A stretch of DNA of 64,000 nucleotides from Phaseolus vulgaris (Eukaryota > Streptophyta > Magnoliopsida > Fabales > Fabaceae), in NCBI RefSeq assembly GCF_000499845.2, contig NC_023749.2, forward strand, positions 18,977,138-19,041,137. Direction: 5' to 3'. The notes under the pieces were generated by a model, which did no database searches, was not told where the DNA came from, and saw only the letters and a list, made by a program, of their open reading frames with translations. Within the stretch, counting starts at the first letter, position 1, and the number at the start of each line of letters is the position of its first letter. Positions 42,368 through 53,860 of this stretch are shown piece after piece. A program made the position numbers and the translations under genes.

Positions 42368-42956
42368 TGTGGGTTATGACTCACCTTTCCGTTTACTTGC
42401 CACAATCAATTGCAATCAATGGGAGGTTAATTGCCACAATCAATTGCAATCAATGGGAGGTTAATTGCCACAATCAATTGCAATCAATGGGAGATTAATT
42501 GCCACAATTAATTGTCATCAAATGGAGGTTTCTTACTACAATTAATTGTCATTAAAGGGAGGTTAATTACCATTAATTGTATTTATTATTGTTGTCTCAT
42601 AGAACCACTATATATAGTGACTTCCTTCAAGCAATGTAACACACAACAAACACCAACACACACTTGCTTCCTCTCTCTTTTCCTATACTCTCTATTTCTG
42701 CTCTTGGGTGTAAGTGTTTAACCCATATAGAGAAAATTTGTTTTGGGGCTGTTTATCTATTAGCCTAAGAGGAATTCATTGTACTCCCAGTACCATTATA
42801 GTGGAAGTTTTGGCTCTCTCGCCGGTGGTTTTTTACCTCTATTGAAAGGGGTTTTTCACCGAAAAATTTCTGGTATCATTCTCATTTTACTTGTTACTTT
42901 AATTTCTCATAATGTTTGGTTGAAATTATCACGCTTCCGCACACGATATCCCTACA
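42368..42956 (+). repeat. Copia 1 3' LTR with expanded 35-bp repeats
   Basis: 589 bp against 520 bp for the 5' LTR. The extra length is two more copies of the unit caatcaattgcaatcaatgg + gaggttaattgcca, giving three tandem copies (42405-42510). Ends CCCTACA, then duplication ggaat. Confidence 0.94.
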
Positions 42957-42961
42957 GGAAT

Positions 42962-43431
42962 TGATTGATAAATTTCGTTATAACTACGATTAGTAGTTGG
43001 TCTTCCTAATTCCTTATGTTGCATATGGAGGTCACAAATGATATTCGGTTTCATATAACTAATAATTTTCATTTCGAACGGGATAAAATTAAATTTTAAA
43101 AGTCTATAAATAATGTGTATGACATACAAGTTAACATCCAAATTTGGAGATTGACAAACTCATGAATATATTTTTTATTTATATAAACTTTTTATTTTAA
43201 TAATAAAATATTTAAATACTATTTATTTATATATTTTTACTCTAAAACTATTTTATATATTCTAATATAATCAATGTCTCAATAATTCTAAAAATATTTT
43301 AATAATAAAATATTTAGATACTATTTATTATATCACTTTTATTTAAAAAATATTTTATATATCTCATGATCATGTTTCAGTAATTCTATAGATTGAGGTA
43401 GTGATATTTAAAGAAAGAATAAATAACATGA
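42962..43431. other. AT-rich intergenic DNA
   Basis: Flank between copia 1 and the Mutator-like element. Short repeats such as aataataaaatatttaaatac recur about 110 bp apart (about 43200 and 43310). No gene. Confidence 0.5.
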
Positions 43432-43440
43432 TAAATATAT

Positions 43441-43792
43441 GGTTTAATTACCTTTTTCGTCCCTATATTTATAGCCAATAGTCAATTTGGTACAATGGTT
43501 TTAAAAAAATTCAATTTGGTCCCTAAGTTTTTTAAAATGTATTCAAAATGGTCCTTTCTGTTAAATATCACCAAACGGCGTTAAGTGGTGCTTATGTGGC
43601 AGACACGTGTAAGTTACGTGGATTGTGCTTACATTACTTTGGTGAATACTGAATTAGGGTTTAGGTTATTCAAATTGGGGATTTCAAATTTCTGATTTAG
43701 GGTTTCTGATACGAGGATTGCTCCCCTGGTTGGATTCTGTGGTGCGCTTCCCTGCTTCGATTCCATTCGGAGGTGTGCTCCCCTCATTCGAT
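43441..43792. repeat. MULE left TIR
   Basis: Starts GGTTTAATTACCTTTTTCGT and includes ggtgcttatgtggcagacacg. Inverted match to 46059-46417. The open frame at 43855-44073 starts next to it and lacks domain evidence. Confidence 0.85.
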
Positions 43793-45464
43793 GGTGCGAT
43801 CGTGAGTTACGATGGTGAGCTGCGTTCCCATGGTCGATTTGGAGGAGCGATTATGTGGTGCGGTCCAGAGGTGGTGAAGGGGTAGCGATTACGACCCAAA
43901 CCGTGGTGTCATTTTGTGGTTGCTTCTTTATAAGGTTAGTAATTTTTGACTTAGTTTCAGAGTGGTTCTGTTTTTTATTACTTTTAGAGAACATATACAG
44001 AGTTGTTTATGATGTAGGGTCTAAGTTAGGCAGCTACAACTGCAACATTTTCAAGACCCAACACGAGGCTTAAGTTACAGTCCATCAGAGGCTTTGTCAT
44101 GTTGTAAGAAAACCTGGGTATTGCCTACAGCTGTGACTGGGACTACCGTGGGTTTTTGGTCCTAATTAAGTTGAAAATGGCTTTGTCATGTTGTAAAGGG
44201 ATGGGAGGGAGTCTCTTTTCTCATATCCTCGCAATCTGTTTTATGCTGGTGTATGTGCTAATCAATTTTTTCTGGTTTGGGAAGCCTTTATAGTTTATGT
44301 TTTCTAGTGGTAAGTGATCCCTTAACTCTGCTTTGTATTGTTGTTTGTTTAAACTATGAAGGCCTTGTGTATAAGGGTTGAGACACCCCTCAAGTGTCTC
44401 TTTTTATTCTATTAATTTATTGCTGATAAAAAAAAAAACAGTCCATCAGAGGCCGCTTTTGGAAGTAATGAATGCTTTTGGAACTCACTCATTTCTAAAC
44501 ATATGTATTTTGAAAAAAAATTATTATAGGACCAAACTATGGTAGCTCTTATGGATTCATTAGTGAAGAAAATCTGCTTGTGCTTTATCTTCTAATGTAT
44601 TACATATCTTTTGTATTACTTTTACATACTTTACCTTTATATTATTATAACATCATAGTTTTCCTTCATTTATTTAGTCTTTGATGAGATTGGCCTCTGC
44701 TTGCTCTGAATTTTCTTGCTGTGTTGTCCAAATCAGAGTTCTTAATTGTTCATGATACTAATTTGTTTGATTCTTAATTTCAATTGTAGAATACCTTTCA
44801 ATCTCAAGCCCTTGGAGAAAAAACTTATATAGCGGTTGCACATTTTTAAATGTTGTTTAAATTTTTCTGAGAATATCACTGCTTATCTTTTCTATAAATA
44901 TCTTCTAAACAGCCAACGTATTTGATGTACCCTCACATCACTTTTGTGAAATCTTCAATCAGGTTTCATTTACATATAATAAACTTGCATTTACAATGCA
45001 GCCTTGGCCCTGAGAATTGCAAATCAGTTAACCAACATAGTTTCAATTATGAAGTTTACTTCGTTCACTGCAACCATTGTGGAATTGTCCATTAGACCAT
45101 TATGAGATGCATATCACCTTATTCAGACACAGGATAACTGAACTTTATTGTCTCATAAAAAAGTAAAAGCACCCATGTTAGTTTATTCTGATACTGATTT
45201 CAAGAATGAATCTGCATCTTAATTTGGTTACACCATTCTTATTTTCCACAATGCCAACTTATTCAACCCCAAAATTATGCAGCACCACAAAACAAGAAAA
45301 TAGTACATAACTTCTATGTCAACCACTTGCTAAAATTCATTTTTCATTGATACAAATCTCAGGATACATATTACATACTAGACATAATCAACTCAACACA
45401 CTAATACATATTACATTAATTCTTTCAATCATAATCCCAACCAAAACATACATTCAGACGTCAC
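43793..45464. other. MULE interior, non-coding
   Basis: About 1.7 kb with no recognisable transposase or other domain. The ...ataaaaaaaaaaacagtcc run near 44430 may be a captured polyadenylated end, which is speculative. Confidence 0.5.
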
Positions 45465-46023
45465 TCAAGGGAATTTTAAGAAAATAATCAACATCGCAAG
45501 GTTTATTACAACAACAACACACAACCCTACTAACAACATCTTTATCCACTTTCTTGACATCTTCAAACGCTTTTCCAAGCTACAAATCTTGTTTCTTTGT
45601 CTAGCAATAGTTCCATCTTTGTCATCCCCAATGTCTTCAATGCACTTGCACCATCTAAAAAAAATTGCATCCCATGCTTACGCCACTCCTACTCTGTATT
45701 AGACAAAACCATAAGCAAAAAATCAATACCAATGCATTTTTTTTCATAAGCCATAGTTTAATACATCTCACCTTATACTTTGGACACCTCCAAAATTGCC
45801 TCCCACAATTTTTGACCGTTGTTGCGGTTCTCAAAACCTCAAATTCCCAACAATCCCAAATGGGAGCAACAAAAGTCGTCATACTCCCACCACCATGGCT
45901 AGAATTCGATTGTTGTTGTTGCACTTCCATTCGGTTACAACTACATGATGATACAAATGTAGATCTATATGCACACATTTCCACCACAAACGGAACTACA
46001 CCCATGAACGAATCAGAAACCAC
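45465..46023 (-). pseudogene. GRF-type zinc finger protein with C-terminal membrane segment, one frameshift
   Basis: From ATG 46023 (MVSDSFMGVVPFVVEM), a Ser/Gln-rich stretch precedes a GRF-like finger: FEVLRTATTVKNCGRQFWRC, PKYK, and the final ligand region GCNFF. A homopolymer at about 45656-45664 shifts the frame. In the next frame homology continues RWCKCIEDIGDDKDG, a helical ARQRNKICSLEKRLKMSRKW, and a hydrophobic helix MLLVGLCVVVVINLAMLIIF ending TGA at 45465-45467. Small proteins with GRF finger, coiled stretch and membrane tail form large families in plants; GRF fingers bind single-stranded nucleic acid in known cases. The first finger cysteine pattern (DCWEFE) is imperfect. The short single-frame stop at 45655 is an artefact of the shift. 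Confidence 0.75.
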
Positions 46024-46058
46024 AAGATCGCACCTCCGAATTCACTCGCACCACAGAA

Positions 46059-46417
46059 TCGAATGAGGGGAGCACACCTCCGAATGAAATCGAAGCAGGG
46101 AAGCGCACCACAGAATCCAACCAGGGGAGCAATCCTCGTATTAGAAACCCTAAATCAGAAATTCGAAATCCCCAATTTGAATAACTTAAACCCTAATTCA
46201 GTATTCACTAAAGTAATAAAGTAATGTAAGCACCATCCACGTAACTTACACGTGTCTGCCACATAAGCACCACTTAACGCCGTTTGGTAATATTTAACAG
46301 AAAGGACCATTTTGAATACATTTTAAAAAACTTAGGGACCAAATTGAATTTTTTAAAAATCACTGTACCAAATTGACTATTGGCTATAAATATAGGGACG
46401 AAAAAGGTAATTAAACC
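46059..46417. repeat. MULE right TIR
   Basis: Inverse of the left TIR, ending GGTAATTAAACC, next to the 9-bp duplication. Confidence 0.85.
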
Positions 46418-46426
46418 TAAATATAT

Positions 46427-46860
46427 TTATATTTTGGTATTAACTTTTTTTCACGGAACATTTGAAAAAAATTATATAAAACTTATTGAAATTTATAAAA
46501 CCAGTTTATGAGCCCTTGTCTACTTAATTATTTGCATAAATTCCATAACAAATTAAAAAAATATATTTTTAATTTCTTAACCAACTTCAAAATTAAATTT
46601 ATTAGAGAATTCCCACAAGACACCTTTTAAATATGTTAAATTAAATTATATGTTTAAATAATTCTTTTATTGACAATTAATTTGAAACAAGTATTATCAA
46701 GTTTAGTTTCTAATTAGAATCACTCTCTTGGTTTGTTAAATCAAGTAGGTGGTTGAGCAACTACCTTGAGAAACTTAGGTGCTTGAGTTGCATTGAAAAA
46801 AGGAGACAATTTTCTTTTCCTGCTCCTAACTAGCACAAAATGTAGGTCCTACAAAATGTC
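46427..46860. other. AT-rich intergenic DNA
   Basis: No gene or repeat boundary recognised between the MULE duplication and the microsatellite. Confidence 0.5.
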
Positions 46861-47067
46861 ATATATATATATATATATACATATATATACATATATATAT
46901 ATATACATATATATACATATATATATATATACATATATACATATATATACATATATATATATATACATATATACATATATATATATACATATATACATAT
47001 ATATACATATATACATATATATACATATATATATATATATACATATATACATACATATATATATATT
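46861..47067. repeat. (AT)n / (ACATATAT)n microsatellite
   Basis: About 205 bp of alternating AT with interspersed AC dinucleotides (atatatacatatat). Open frames of Tyr/Ile/His on both strands here are simple-sequence artefacts. Confidence 0.97.
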
Positions 47068-47525
47068 GGTCCCCTAGTGCCTCAAAAAATCATAATTTTT
47101 TATATTTTGTCATAAAATAATATAGCCACATTGTACTTTGCTCATTGATATTTTCCTTTTTCAGGGTTCCAAACTTCTTTATTTTTTTATAATTGTAAAT
47201 ATTGCATTAGGAATTCTCAATGAATAAATAAGTTTGCACACTGAAACCTTCCTTTTCAATATTTACCAACTTGGGATGCTTTTGTAAAAAAACTGATCTG
47301 ACATTTTCCCCTTATTTTATGACCAGTAGTAGCAATAATTTTCCTCAAGATAAAAATATATGAATATTAAACCAGTATGATGTGACCTCCAAAATGAAAA
47401 AAAAAAAAAGAGTTCCACTATACCAGCTCTTTTTCACATATAAAAAAGTCATTGCATTGCATTGTGATGCAACCTTCTGCATGAAAAGTTAAAATGTATG
47501 CAGAGAAACTGGCAAAACAAGAGGT

Positions 47526-47530
<5 letters not shown>

Positions 47531-47574
<44 letters not shown>
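47531..47574. repeat. (TA)n microsatellite
   Basis: About 22 TA units in a row. Confidence 0.97.
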
Positions 47575-47580
<6 letters not shown>

Positions 47581-47954
47581 ATATTTATGTATGGGTTTAA
47601 AATAATGGATCTTCTTCTATGAAATTTTTGATTATTTGTTTAATAATTTTAATAAGATCTTATTTATTTAATGGATATTGAAAAATAAAAGCAGCATTTG
47701 AAATTGATAAGTTCGTCTAATTTTGTTTAAAAAAATATCATGATATAATACTATTTATATATTTGGTTATCGTATTTCAAATTAATTGTAATTATAATAT
47801 TAATCTGTATTTGATTATGTATTTTATTGACATTAAGTAATCTATTTTAGTGATTCTTAAAACAATAATAATCAGTACCAAATATGTCATTCTAAGCAGT
47901 GTTTGAGAAAAAATAATGATAAAATAGTAATTAACACAGTACATATATCCTAAA

Positions 47955-48305
47955 TTAAAAATTGTAGTTATTGAATGTGTTTGAACATATCCTTTTCCTT
48001 TCTATCAATAATTTTGATGGTTGTTTATTGGAAGTGTGAAGTAGCATGATGGGATTTGACATGCCTGGAAGTGAGGGACTAGAAAGCAAGAAATAAGATT
48101 TGATTGTTACAGTTGTTGTGAAGAAACTTAGTAGGTAATGGTGATTAGCCAAAATGAGAGTGTTCTCCAAAGTAAGATATGAAACAGATGAGTGGTATAA
48201 TTGTGTGACATAGTGATGCATGTTTTGTTTTTCCATCTCAGCCGCACTGTTGGACATGTCATAGATTGTGCCCCATTTTGATTCTCCGACATAATCACCA
48301 TGCAC
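47955..48305 (-). other. Weak minus-strand frame, unrecognised
   Basis: 116 codons from MHGDYVGESKWGTIYDMSNS and AAEMEKQN onward. The first 30 residues look protein-like, while the rest is low-quality Ser/Leu sequence that may be intron. An overlapping frame (to 48343) begins MGFSAVYANLGTQC. It could be a terminal exon of a small gene. No family recognised. Confidence 0.2.
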
Positions 48306-48942
48306 TGTGTTCCTAAATTAGCGTACACAGCTGAGAAACCCATACAAGAGAAGTAGGTAAACTGTGATTAGTCATTGGGTCAAAGAAAGAGACCTTTAAA
48401 ATAATATACTCACACAAACCAAACACAATCTTCTATCTGTCTAAATTAATGTACCTATTCCAGCCACGTGTCCATGCCTCACTTCTCCAACTTTCGACCA
48501 AACTTATTATATTATTCTATATGTGTGTATAAGATGTGTATGCAATTCATATTAACTGCAAACTTTCAGAGAAAGGTTACATAACACACAGATCACAGAA
48601 GCTTATGTGAACCACAGTTTTTGCTAGCAAAGTAAGAAACATCAAGATTTTTGTTTATGAATCTGTTAGTAAAATTTAACTTTTAATTGTAACAGTTCCT
48701 ATATATTTTTAATCCTTATATCCTCAATTCTAAAGGAGACTGTTGTTGCACATAAAATTATATTCTGACTGTTCCATGAAATCACGTGAAGTTAATTAAA
48801 CAATTTTTACAAACAAGTCCTCATGGAGCTTGAAGAGCTAAGAAAGACTGGCTTTGGCATTTGTGTACACATTTTATGGAACTTAGGTGTGAATTTTTTA
48901 TTCCCCTTTCATATCTATTTCATTGTAGTGCACAGTACTTAT

Positions 48943-49062
48943 TCCATTGTTATAATGAAGAAAGTTTGAATTATATGATAATTGGTCAAATTATAGGATT
49001 TGTCCATTGTTATAATGAAGAAAGTTTGTATTATGTGATAATTGGTAAAATTATAGGATTTG
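48943..49062. repeat. Tandem duplication, 60-bp unit x 2
   Basis: tccattgttataatgaagaa...attataggatttg occurs at 48943-49002 and again at 49003-49062 with about three differences. Confidence 0.93.
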
Positions 49063-49392
49063 CCCTAACTTAAAGAGCGAAGCTGGACATCCTACAATTC
49101 TAATAAAATTAATATTAATTTATTGAAAAATAATTAATTTTTTTCGAGTTTAAAAGCAATTATTATAGTAGTTAACGAAATTAACAGTAGTACAAAAAAA
49201 AAACACTACAATAACATGAGGTTGGTTAAATGCGAATCAGTGCATTACTTAAGTTTTAAATTAACAAATGTAAAAAATATATATTACATCGATTATGTAA
49301 AAAAAAATCAGAGTCAAATATAGCCTTTAACTTGGTAAAAATTAAATTTTATTTTGCATGATATACTACATTGATTAGGATACTGAACCGAT

Positions 49393-49785
49393 CACTACAA
49401 GAAAATCATGAAATAGAAATCAATTTTTAAAGATCAAAATAATTAGTTACAATAAAAACTAAAATAGAGACCATTTTAGAAACTAAAAAAAAAATTGGTT
49501 TCTAAATTAGTTTCTATTATTGTTAAATAGTTTCTAAATTGGTATCTAATTAGCAACTAAGGTTTTAGATTCCAATTATTTAGTTTCTAAATTTGGTTTC
49601 TAAAACCTTGGTTGCTAATTAGATACCAATTTAGAAACTATTTAACAATAATAGAAAATAATAAAAACTAATTTAGAAACCAAATTTCTTTTTAGTTTCT
49701 AAAATGGTCTCTAATTTAGTTACTATTGCAACTAATTATTTTGGTTTCTAAAAATTGGTTTCTATTTCATGATTTTCTTGTAGTG
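49393..49785. mobile_element. Fold-back CACTA MITE
   Basis: 393 bp beginning CACTACAAGAAAATCATGAA and ending in its complement, flanked by the 3-bp duplication gat (49390-49392, 49786-49788), the CACTA pattern. Nearly the whole length is one imperfect inverted repeat (arms about 190 bp) built from tttctaaatt-type motifs; the loop is near 49570-49600. Transcription through it would give a long hairpin RNA. No coding sequence. Confidence 0.9.
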
Positions 49786-50510
49786 GATGTAGTACGTATT
49801 AATTTTGACCAAAATGAAAATAATTTAAAGAATTATTTTTTTTGGGTGATATATAAGAACATTTGTTACTTTGAACCGTTTAAAACACGTATGTGATTTC
49901 GTTTTAAGTGCATCAATTTTGCAAAAATTTAAGTCATGTGAGTTACGAGTATTACATCGGTTGTTACTCAAGAACATAACCAATGTAATATGGAAAGTTT
50001 ACCTATTTCACTTTTACTTCTTTCTCGCTCTGCTTCCATAACTCATTTGGTGCTTCCAAATTTTCATTGCTTTAAGACTCTGCTGTTGTTGTCATTCGAA
50101 TTTTTCTCCACTTCTAATTTTTCTCCATCGTTGTTGGTGTCATTCGTGGGTCACGCAACTGTTCTTCTCCACTGTTTGCGCATTCAGTAAAGTCACCACC
50201 GTTGTATGTCGTAAGGGTTGTTGCCACTGCTAAGGGTTGCCACCATTGCTGAGGACTCTTTCTGTTGTTGCCATTACTAAGGGTTCTTTCCTCTTTTCGC
50301 TGCTACCACCATTGTTGATGACTCTTCCACTGCTTGTTTGATTGCCTCCATGCACAAGTTAGCTTTTATTAAGTTTTAAATATTTTTATTGTACTTCAGT
50401 ATTAGGATTAAAAATAAAATTTGTAATAGAATCTTGTTTGTCCCCAAGCAAAGTAAATAAATCCAGATAAACCAGACCATGGTTCAATTATCAAAACAAC
50501 TTCATGATTA
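49786..50510. other. Intergenic DNA left of copia 3
   Basis: A short frame at 49990-50190 (MESLPISLLLLSRSAS) and repeated tgttgccactgctaagggtt-type phrases to about 50340 are seen. They could be remnants of a Ser/Leu-rich coding sequence but are not supported as a gene. Confidence 0.4.
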
Positions 50511-52084
50511 TGTTTGATGAAGACTTCTATGTACATTTCATGTGTATTTTTGCTTTGCTTTAACTGTGTCTTAGGTAGTGCTTAGAGGTTGTTTGAGAGT
50601 GGACTTTTTGCTGAGTAACTCACCTCATAACCACTGGCCATGTGATAAGAACAAACATAAGTTTTCTTAAACTGTTTTTCACATGTTTTACAAAAAACAT
50701 GTTTACTGCATAAAAATAAATCTGTTCTTTCCTAAATAAACAGATTCATTTTTAAACTGATGCCTTGACTAAGTCTTGTGAAAATTAGATTTTGTGCATC
50801 ATGTATTTTGACTAAGTCTTCTACCTTTCAAAACGATTGTGTTTAAATAGTTAAGCTTTTCTGTTTTCGTTTTGAAAAATAAATCTGTTCATCTGTAAAT
50901 GAATAGATTCATTTTGTCTCTGGTTCCATATCTAGCTTAAACGTTTTTCAGTTTTATCTCTACACCAGAATGGTTGACTAAGTTTCCTCACTTAACAAAT
51001 TCTCTAACTGCTTTTGAAAATAAATCTGTTCATTTTATTTTCAATCTGTTCATTTTATAACAGCTTTAACTGTTTTTCAAAATTCTGTTATAAGTTGGTT
51101 TTCTATAAAATGAAAACTTGTTTCTGAGTTTAAACATCGTTCATACTTTTGTAAAAACAAGTTTTACAGCAGAGAATTAAGAGTTTACAAAGGATTAGCA
51201 TTTGTTCTTCGAAGATTTCGAAAATCACAAAGTGCTTGTTCTTGGTTTGGTTCCAAAAGCTTGGTGTGAGGTGCTACTACTGTTCTAGCAATCTTGCCTA
51301 CTAGTTTAAGGCAGATCTTTGTATCCTCAATCAGGTGTAGTCATTTCACTTTTCATTTCTTGTAACAGTTTGGTTGAACATTCTTCTTGATAGGTTTTCT
51401 TGAAGAGTGTGTGTGAGCTGAAATAGGTTTTTTCAGCAAGAGTACCTAAGTTCTTGTATTCAAGAACAATGGGAATTGTGTTTGTTTGTATTGTGATTTA
51501 GTGAATTTCACCTTGGTTTAGGTGAAGACTGGATGTAGCTCAGTTGAGTGAACCAGTATAACTGCCCTGTGTTCATTCTGTCTCAATCTCTGCAGTTAAG
51601 TTTCTGCATAATTGATAAAACAACAAAGAAATAAATTTGTTCAATTAAAAATAAATCTGTTCTTTCTGGGCACGGTTCATATTGTTCTTAATTTCTAGAA
51701 AACTGGTTGATTTCAATAAAAACTCTTATAATCTGTTAAAAGTCATTAGAACAGGTTGATTGTAATAGATCACTCATTAAACTGTCAAGCCATTAATTGA
51801 GCCCTAATCACGTGCTTGAAATTGAAGGTTGTTGTTTTGGTGATTCACTATTTTTCGTTCTAATATCAGTGTGTGTGCATCTGGAAAATCTATTTGCATA
51901 ATCTTGTGATTAACCTTGCTGTATAAACGTTCTTCAAACACACAAACAATGTCAAAATAAATCTGTTCATTTTCACATAAATCGATTTATTTTCTGTAAA
52001 CTGTGTTAAACACTGTTTCTGCGAGAAAGTTTTAAAAGGTCAATTCACCCCCCCTCTTGAACTTTGGCACTATTTAACCCAACA
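50511..52084 (+). repeat. Copia 3 5' LTR with 20-bp-spaced boxes
   Basis: Begins TGTTTGATGAAGAC (start inferred by TG and by similarity to the solo LTR at 1179-2599, whose other end it resembles) and ends TTTAACCCAACA before primer site ATTGGTATCAAGAGC. Boxes of the type TAAATCTGTTCATTT start at 50717/50737, 50880/50900, 51023/51043 (offset within box), 51632/51652 and 51958/51978, each pair exactly 20 bp apart. Confidence 0.82.
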
Positions 52085-52100
52085 ATTGGTATCAAGAGCT
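52085..52100 (+). promoter_or_regulatory. Copia 3 primer-binding site
   Basis: ATTGGTATCAAGAGCT directly after the LTR. TGGTATCA(A)GAGC is the tRNA-iMet complement used by plant copia elements. Confidence 0.85.
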
Positions 52101-52134
52101 AGGACTTGTATTTTAATCAAGTTTGTTTGTAATA

Positions 52135-53798
52135 ATGTCTGAGTTTAATGTGCTTTTTGCTGAAGGATCTGCTGTTAATAGACCACCTATGTTCAATGGA
52201 ATGAATTATGCATTTTGGAAAGTTAGAATGAGAATTTTCATAGAATCTATTGATGCATTAATTTGGGAAGCTGTGGTCCATGGACCTTATGTGCCAATGC
52301 AGGTTGTCAAGGATGAAGAAGTGGTAAAGCCAAGATCTGAATGGAATGAGACCGAAAGGAGGAAGGCTCAACATGATCTTGTGGCCAAGAACATCATAAC
52401 CTCTGCATTGACAATGGATGAGTTCTTCAGGATATCCCAATGTAAGTCAGCTAAGGAGATGTGGGAAGTCTTAGAAGTCACTCATGAGGGTACTGAAGAT
52501 GTGAAGAGGTCAAGAAAGCATTCTCTCATCCAAGAATATGAACTGTTTAGAATGCAACCCGAGGAGAGCATTGCTGATGTGCAGAAAAGGTTCACCCATA
52601 TTGTGAATCACCTCACTGGTTTGGGAAAAGAATTTGACAGAGAGGAACTCAACATAAAGATATTGAAGTGCCTCGACAGAAGCTGGCAACCAAAGGTGAC
52701 TGCCATATCTGAAAGCCGTGATTTGTCAAAGCTGGGAACTGCTGCACTTTTTGGAAAGCTAATGGAGCATGAGCTAGAGCTCAAGAGACTCAAAGAGCAG
52801 GAAACAACAGAGAGAAAACCCAAAGGTCTTGCACTGAAAGCAACTGAACAGAGTGAGATCAAGGAAGAAAAAGAAGATGCTGAAGATGATGACACAATCA
52901 GTCTTCTTACAAAAAGATTCAGCAAATTCCTGAGGAAGAAAAGCAGAAATAGGAACCAGCAGAAAAGAAGGTATCCTAAACTCAATGATTCAAATTCCTC
53001 TAAATATACTTGCTTTGGCTGTGGCAAAACAGGGCACATCAAAACAGATTGTCCAGATAATCAAGCAAAGGACAAATCTTCCAGCAAGAGAGTTGAAAGG
53101 AGCAAGGGAAGAAGGGCTTACATTTCATGGGAGGAAAATGAAGTATCTTCAACCAGCAGCTCTTCAACAGAAGATGAGGAAAACAATCTGTGCTTCATGA
53201 TGAAGGATGAGGAGTCAATCTCTGATTCAGTAAGTGATTTCTCTGTGGATTCAGATAACTAATATCAATTGCTTGCTGCTTTCAAGGAAACTCATGATGA
53301 AGCAAATAGGCTAGCTGTAATATGCAATAAGCTGCAAAAGGTAAATAATGTGCTTGCACCTAAAGTAAAAACACTTGAGGAAGAATTGCATAAAGCCAAA
53401 ACAGATTTGGTAAGCCTTGAACTAACATGCTTGCATGCCTCTATTAAAACCTGTGCAAACTGCAAAAAATTGGAAAACAAGTGGAGTATTTGCTGAAAAC
53501 CCTTTCCAATTTCACCAAGGGAAGAGAAAACCTTGAGTCTCTCCTTGGCTCACAGAATGTTGTTTTCAATAAGAATGGTCTTGGTTATACCCCTGGAAAT
53601 GTAACCAATGTCAAAAAGCTTTCAAGTTTTTTTGTTCCAGCAAAATCAATTTTTTCAGCTTTTAACAGTGGCAAAAAGGCATCTCATGTAACCTGTTTTT
53701 ACTGCATGAAATCTGGTCATACATCTAGGTCTTGCATTGCTAGAAATCATCTTGTTCCTAAGAACTTAGCAAAATGGCTACCAAAGAGAAGGTTTTAA
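52135..53798 (+). pseudogene. Copia 3 gag, one stop and one frameshift
   Basis: ATG 52135 (MSEFNVLFAEGSAVNRPPMF), homologous throughout to copia 2 gag: GMNYAFWKVRMRIFIESIDA, EVTHEGTEDVKRSRKHSLIQ, zinc knuckle CFGCGKTGHIKTDC (about 53012), acidic Ser-rich segment, coiled coil (about 53340-53520), second knuckle CFYCMKSGHTSRSC (about 53695). TAA at 53260-53262 and a single-base shift near 53475 break it; homology carries on to TAA at 53796-53798. The gene pair copia 2/copia 3 gag shares the same layout with moderate identity, showing they are sister families. Confidence 0.9.
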
Positions 53799-53860
53799 TC
53801 TGTGCTGGACCCTATACTGAAAAGGGTACCATTTGTATCATTTTTATTCTGTTTTGCAGA

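Larger units (their letters stand above)
24930..42956 (+). mobile_element. Copia element 1, full length but split by nested copia 2
   Basis: LTRs at 24930-25449 and 42368-42956, flanked by a perfect 5-bp duplication ggaat (24925-24929, 42957-42961). Domain order gag, protease, integrase, RT, RNase H (Ty1/copia). Copia 2 is inserted at 29025-41819, between RT and RNase H. RT ends ...LGLVF at 29024 and RNase H resumes at 41820 in the same family. LTR mismatches counted by eye are about 16 in 520 (about 3%), the oldest level of this nest. Not autonomous: a frameshift, a stop, a changed RT residue and the insertion. Confidence 0.95.
43441..46417 (-). mobile_element. Mutator-like element with long TIRs carrying a GRF gene
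   Basis: 2977 bp, flanked by a perfect 9-bp duplication taaatatat (43432-43440, 46418-46426). TIRs of about 355 bp (43441-43792 and 46059-46417) are over 90% alike by eye; the right has a short insertion of ttattacttta type. No MULE transposase is recognisable. The interior holds a GRF zinc-finger gene on the minus strand that starts just inside the right TIR. This matches Pack-MULE-like elements that carry host-type gene sequence. Confidence 0.88.
47068..48942. other. Intergenic DNA
   Basis: Mostly AT-rich. Contains a (TA)n tract at 47531-47574 and a weak minus-strand frame at 47955-48305; otherwise no supported gene. Confidence 0.5.

Noticed and set aside
46793..47077. Tyr/Ile/His-rich frames on both strands
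   Set aside because: They translate an (AT)n/(AC)n microsatellite; simple sequence gives open frames in all directions.
49990..50190. Leu/Ser-rich frame as a secreted protein
   Set aside because: The hydrophobic start comes from T-rich low-quality sequence, with no family recognised and no splice or promoter support.
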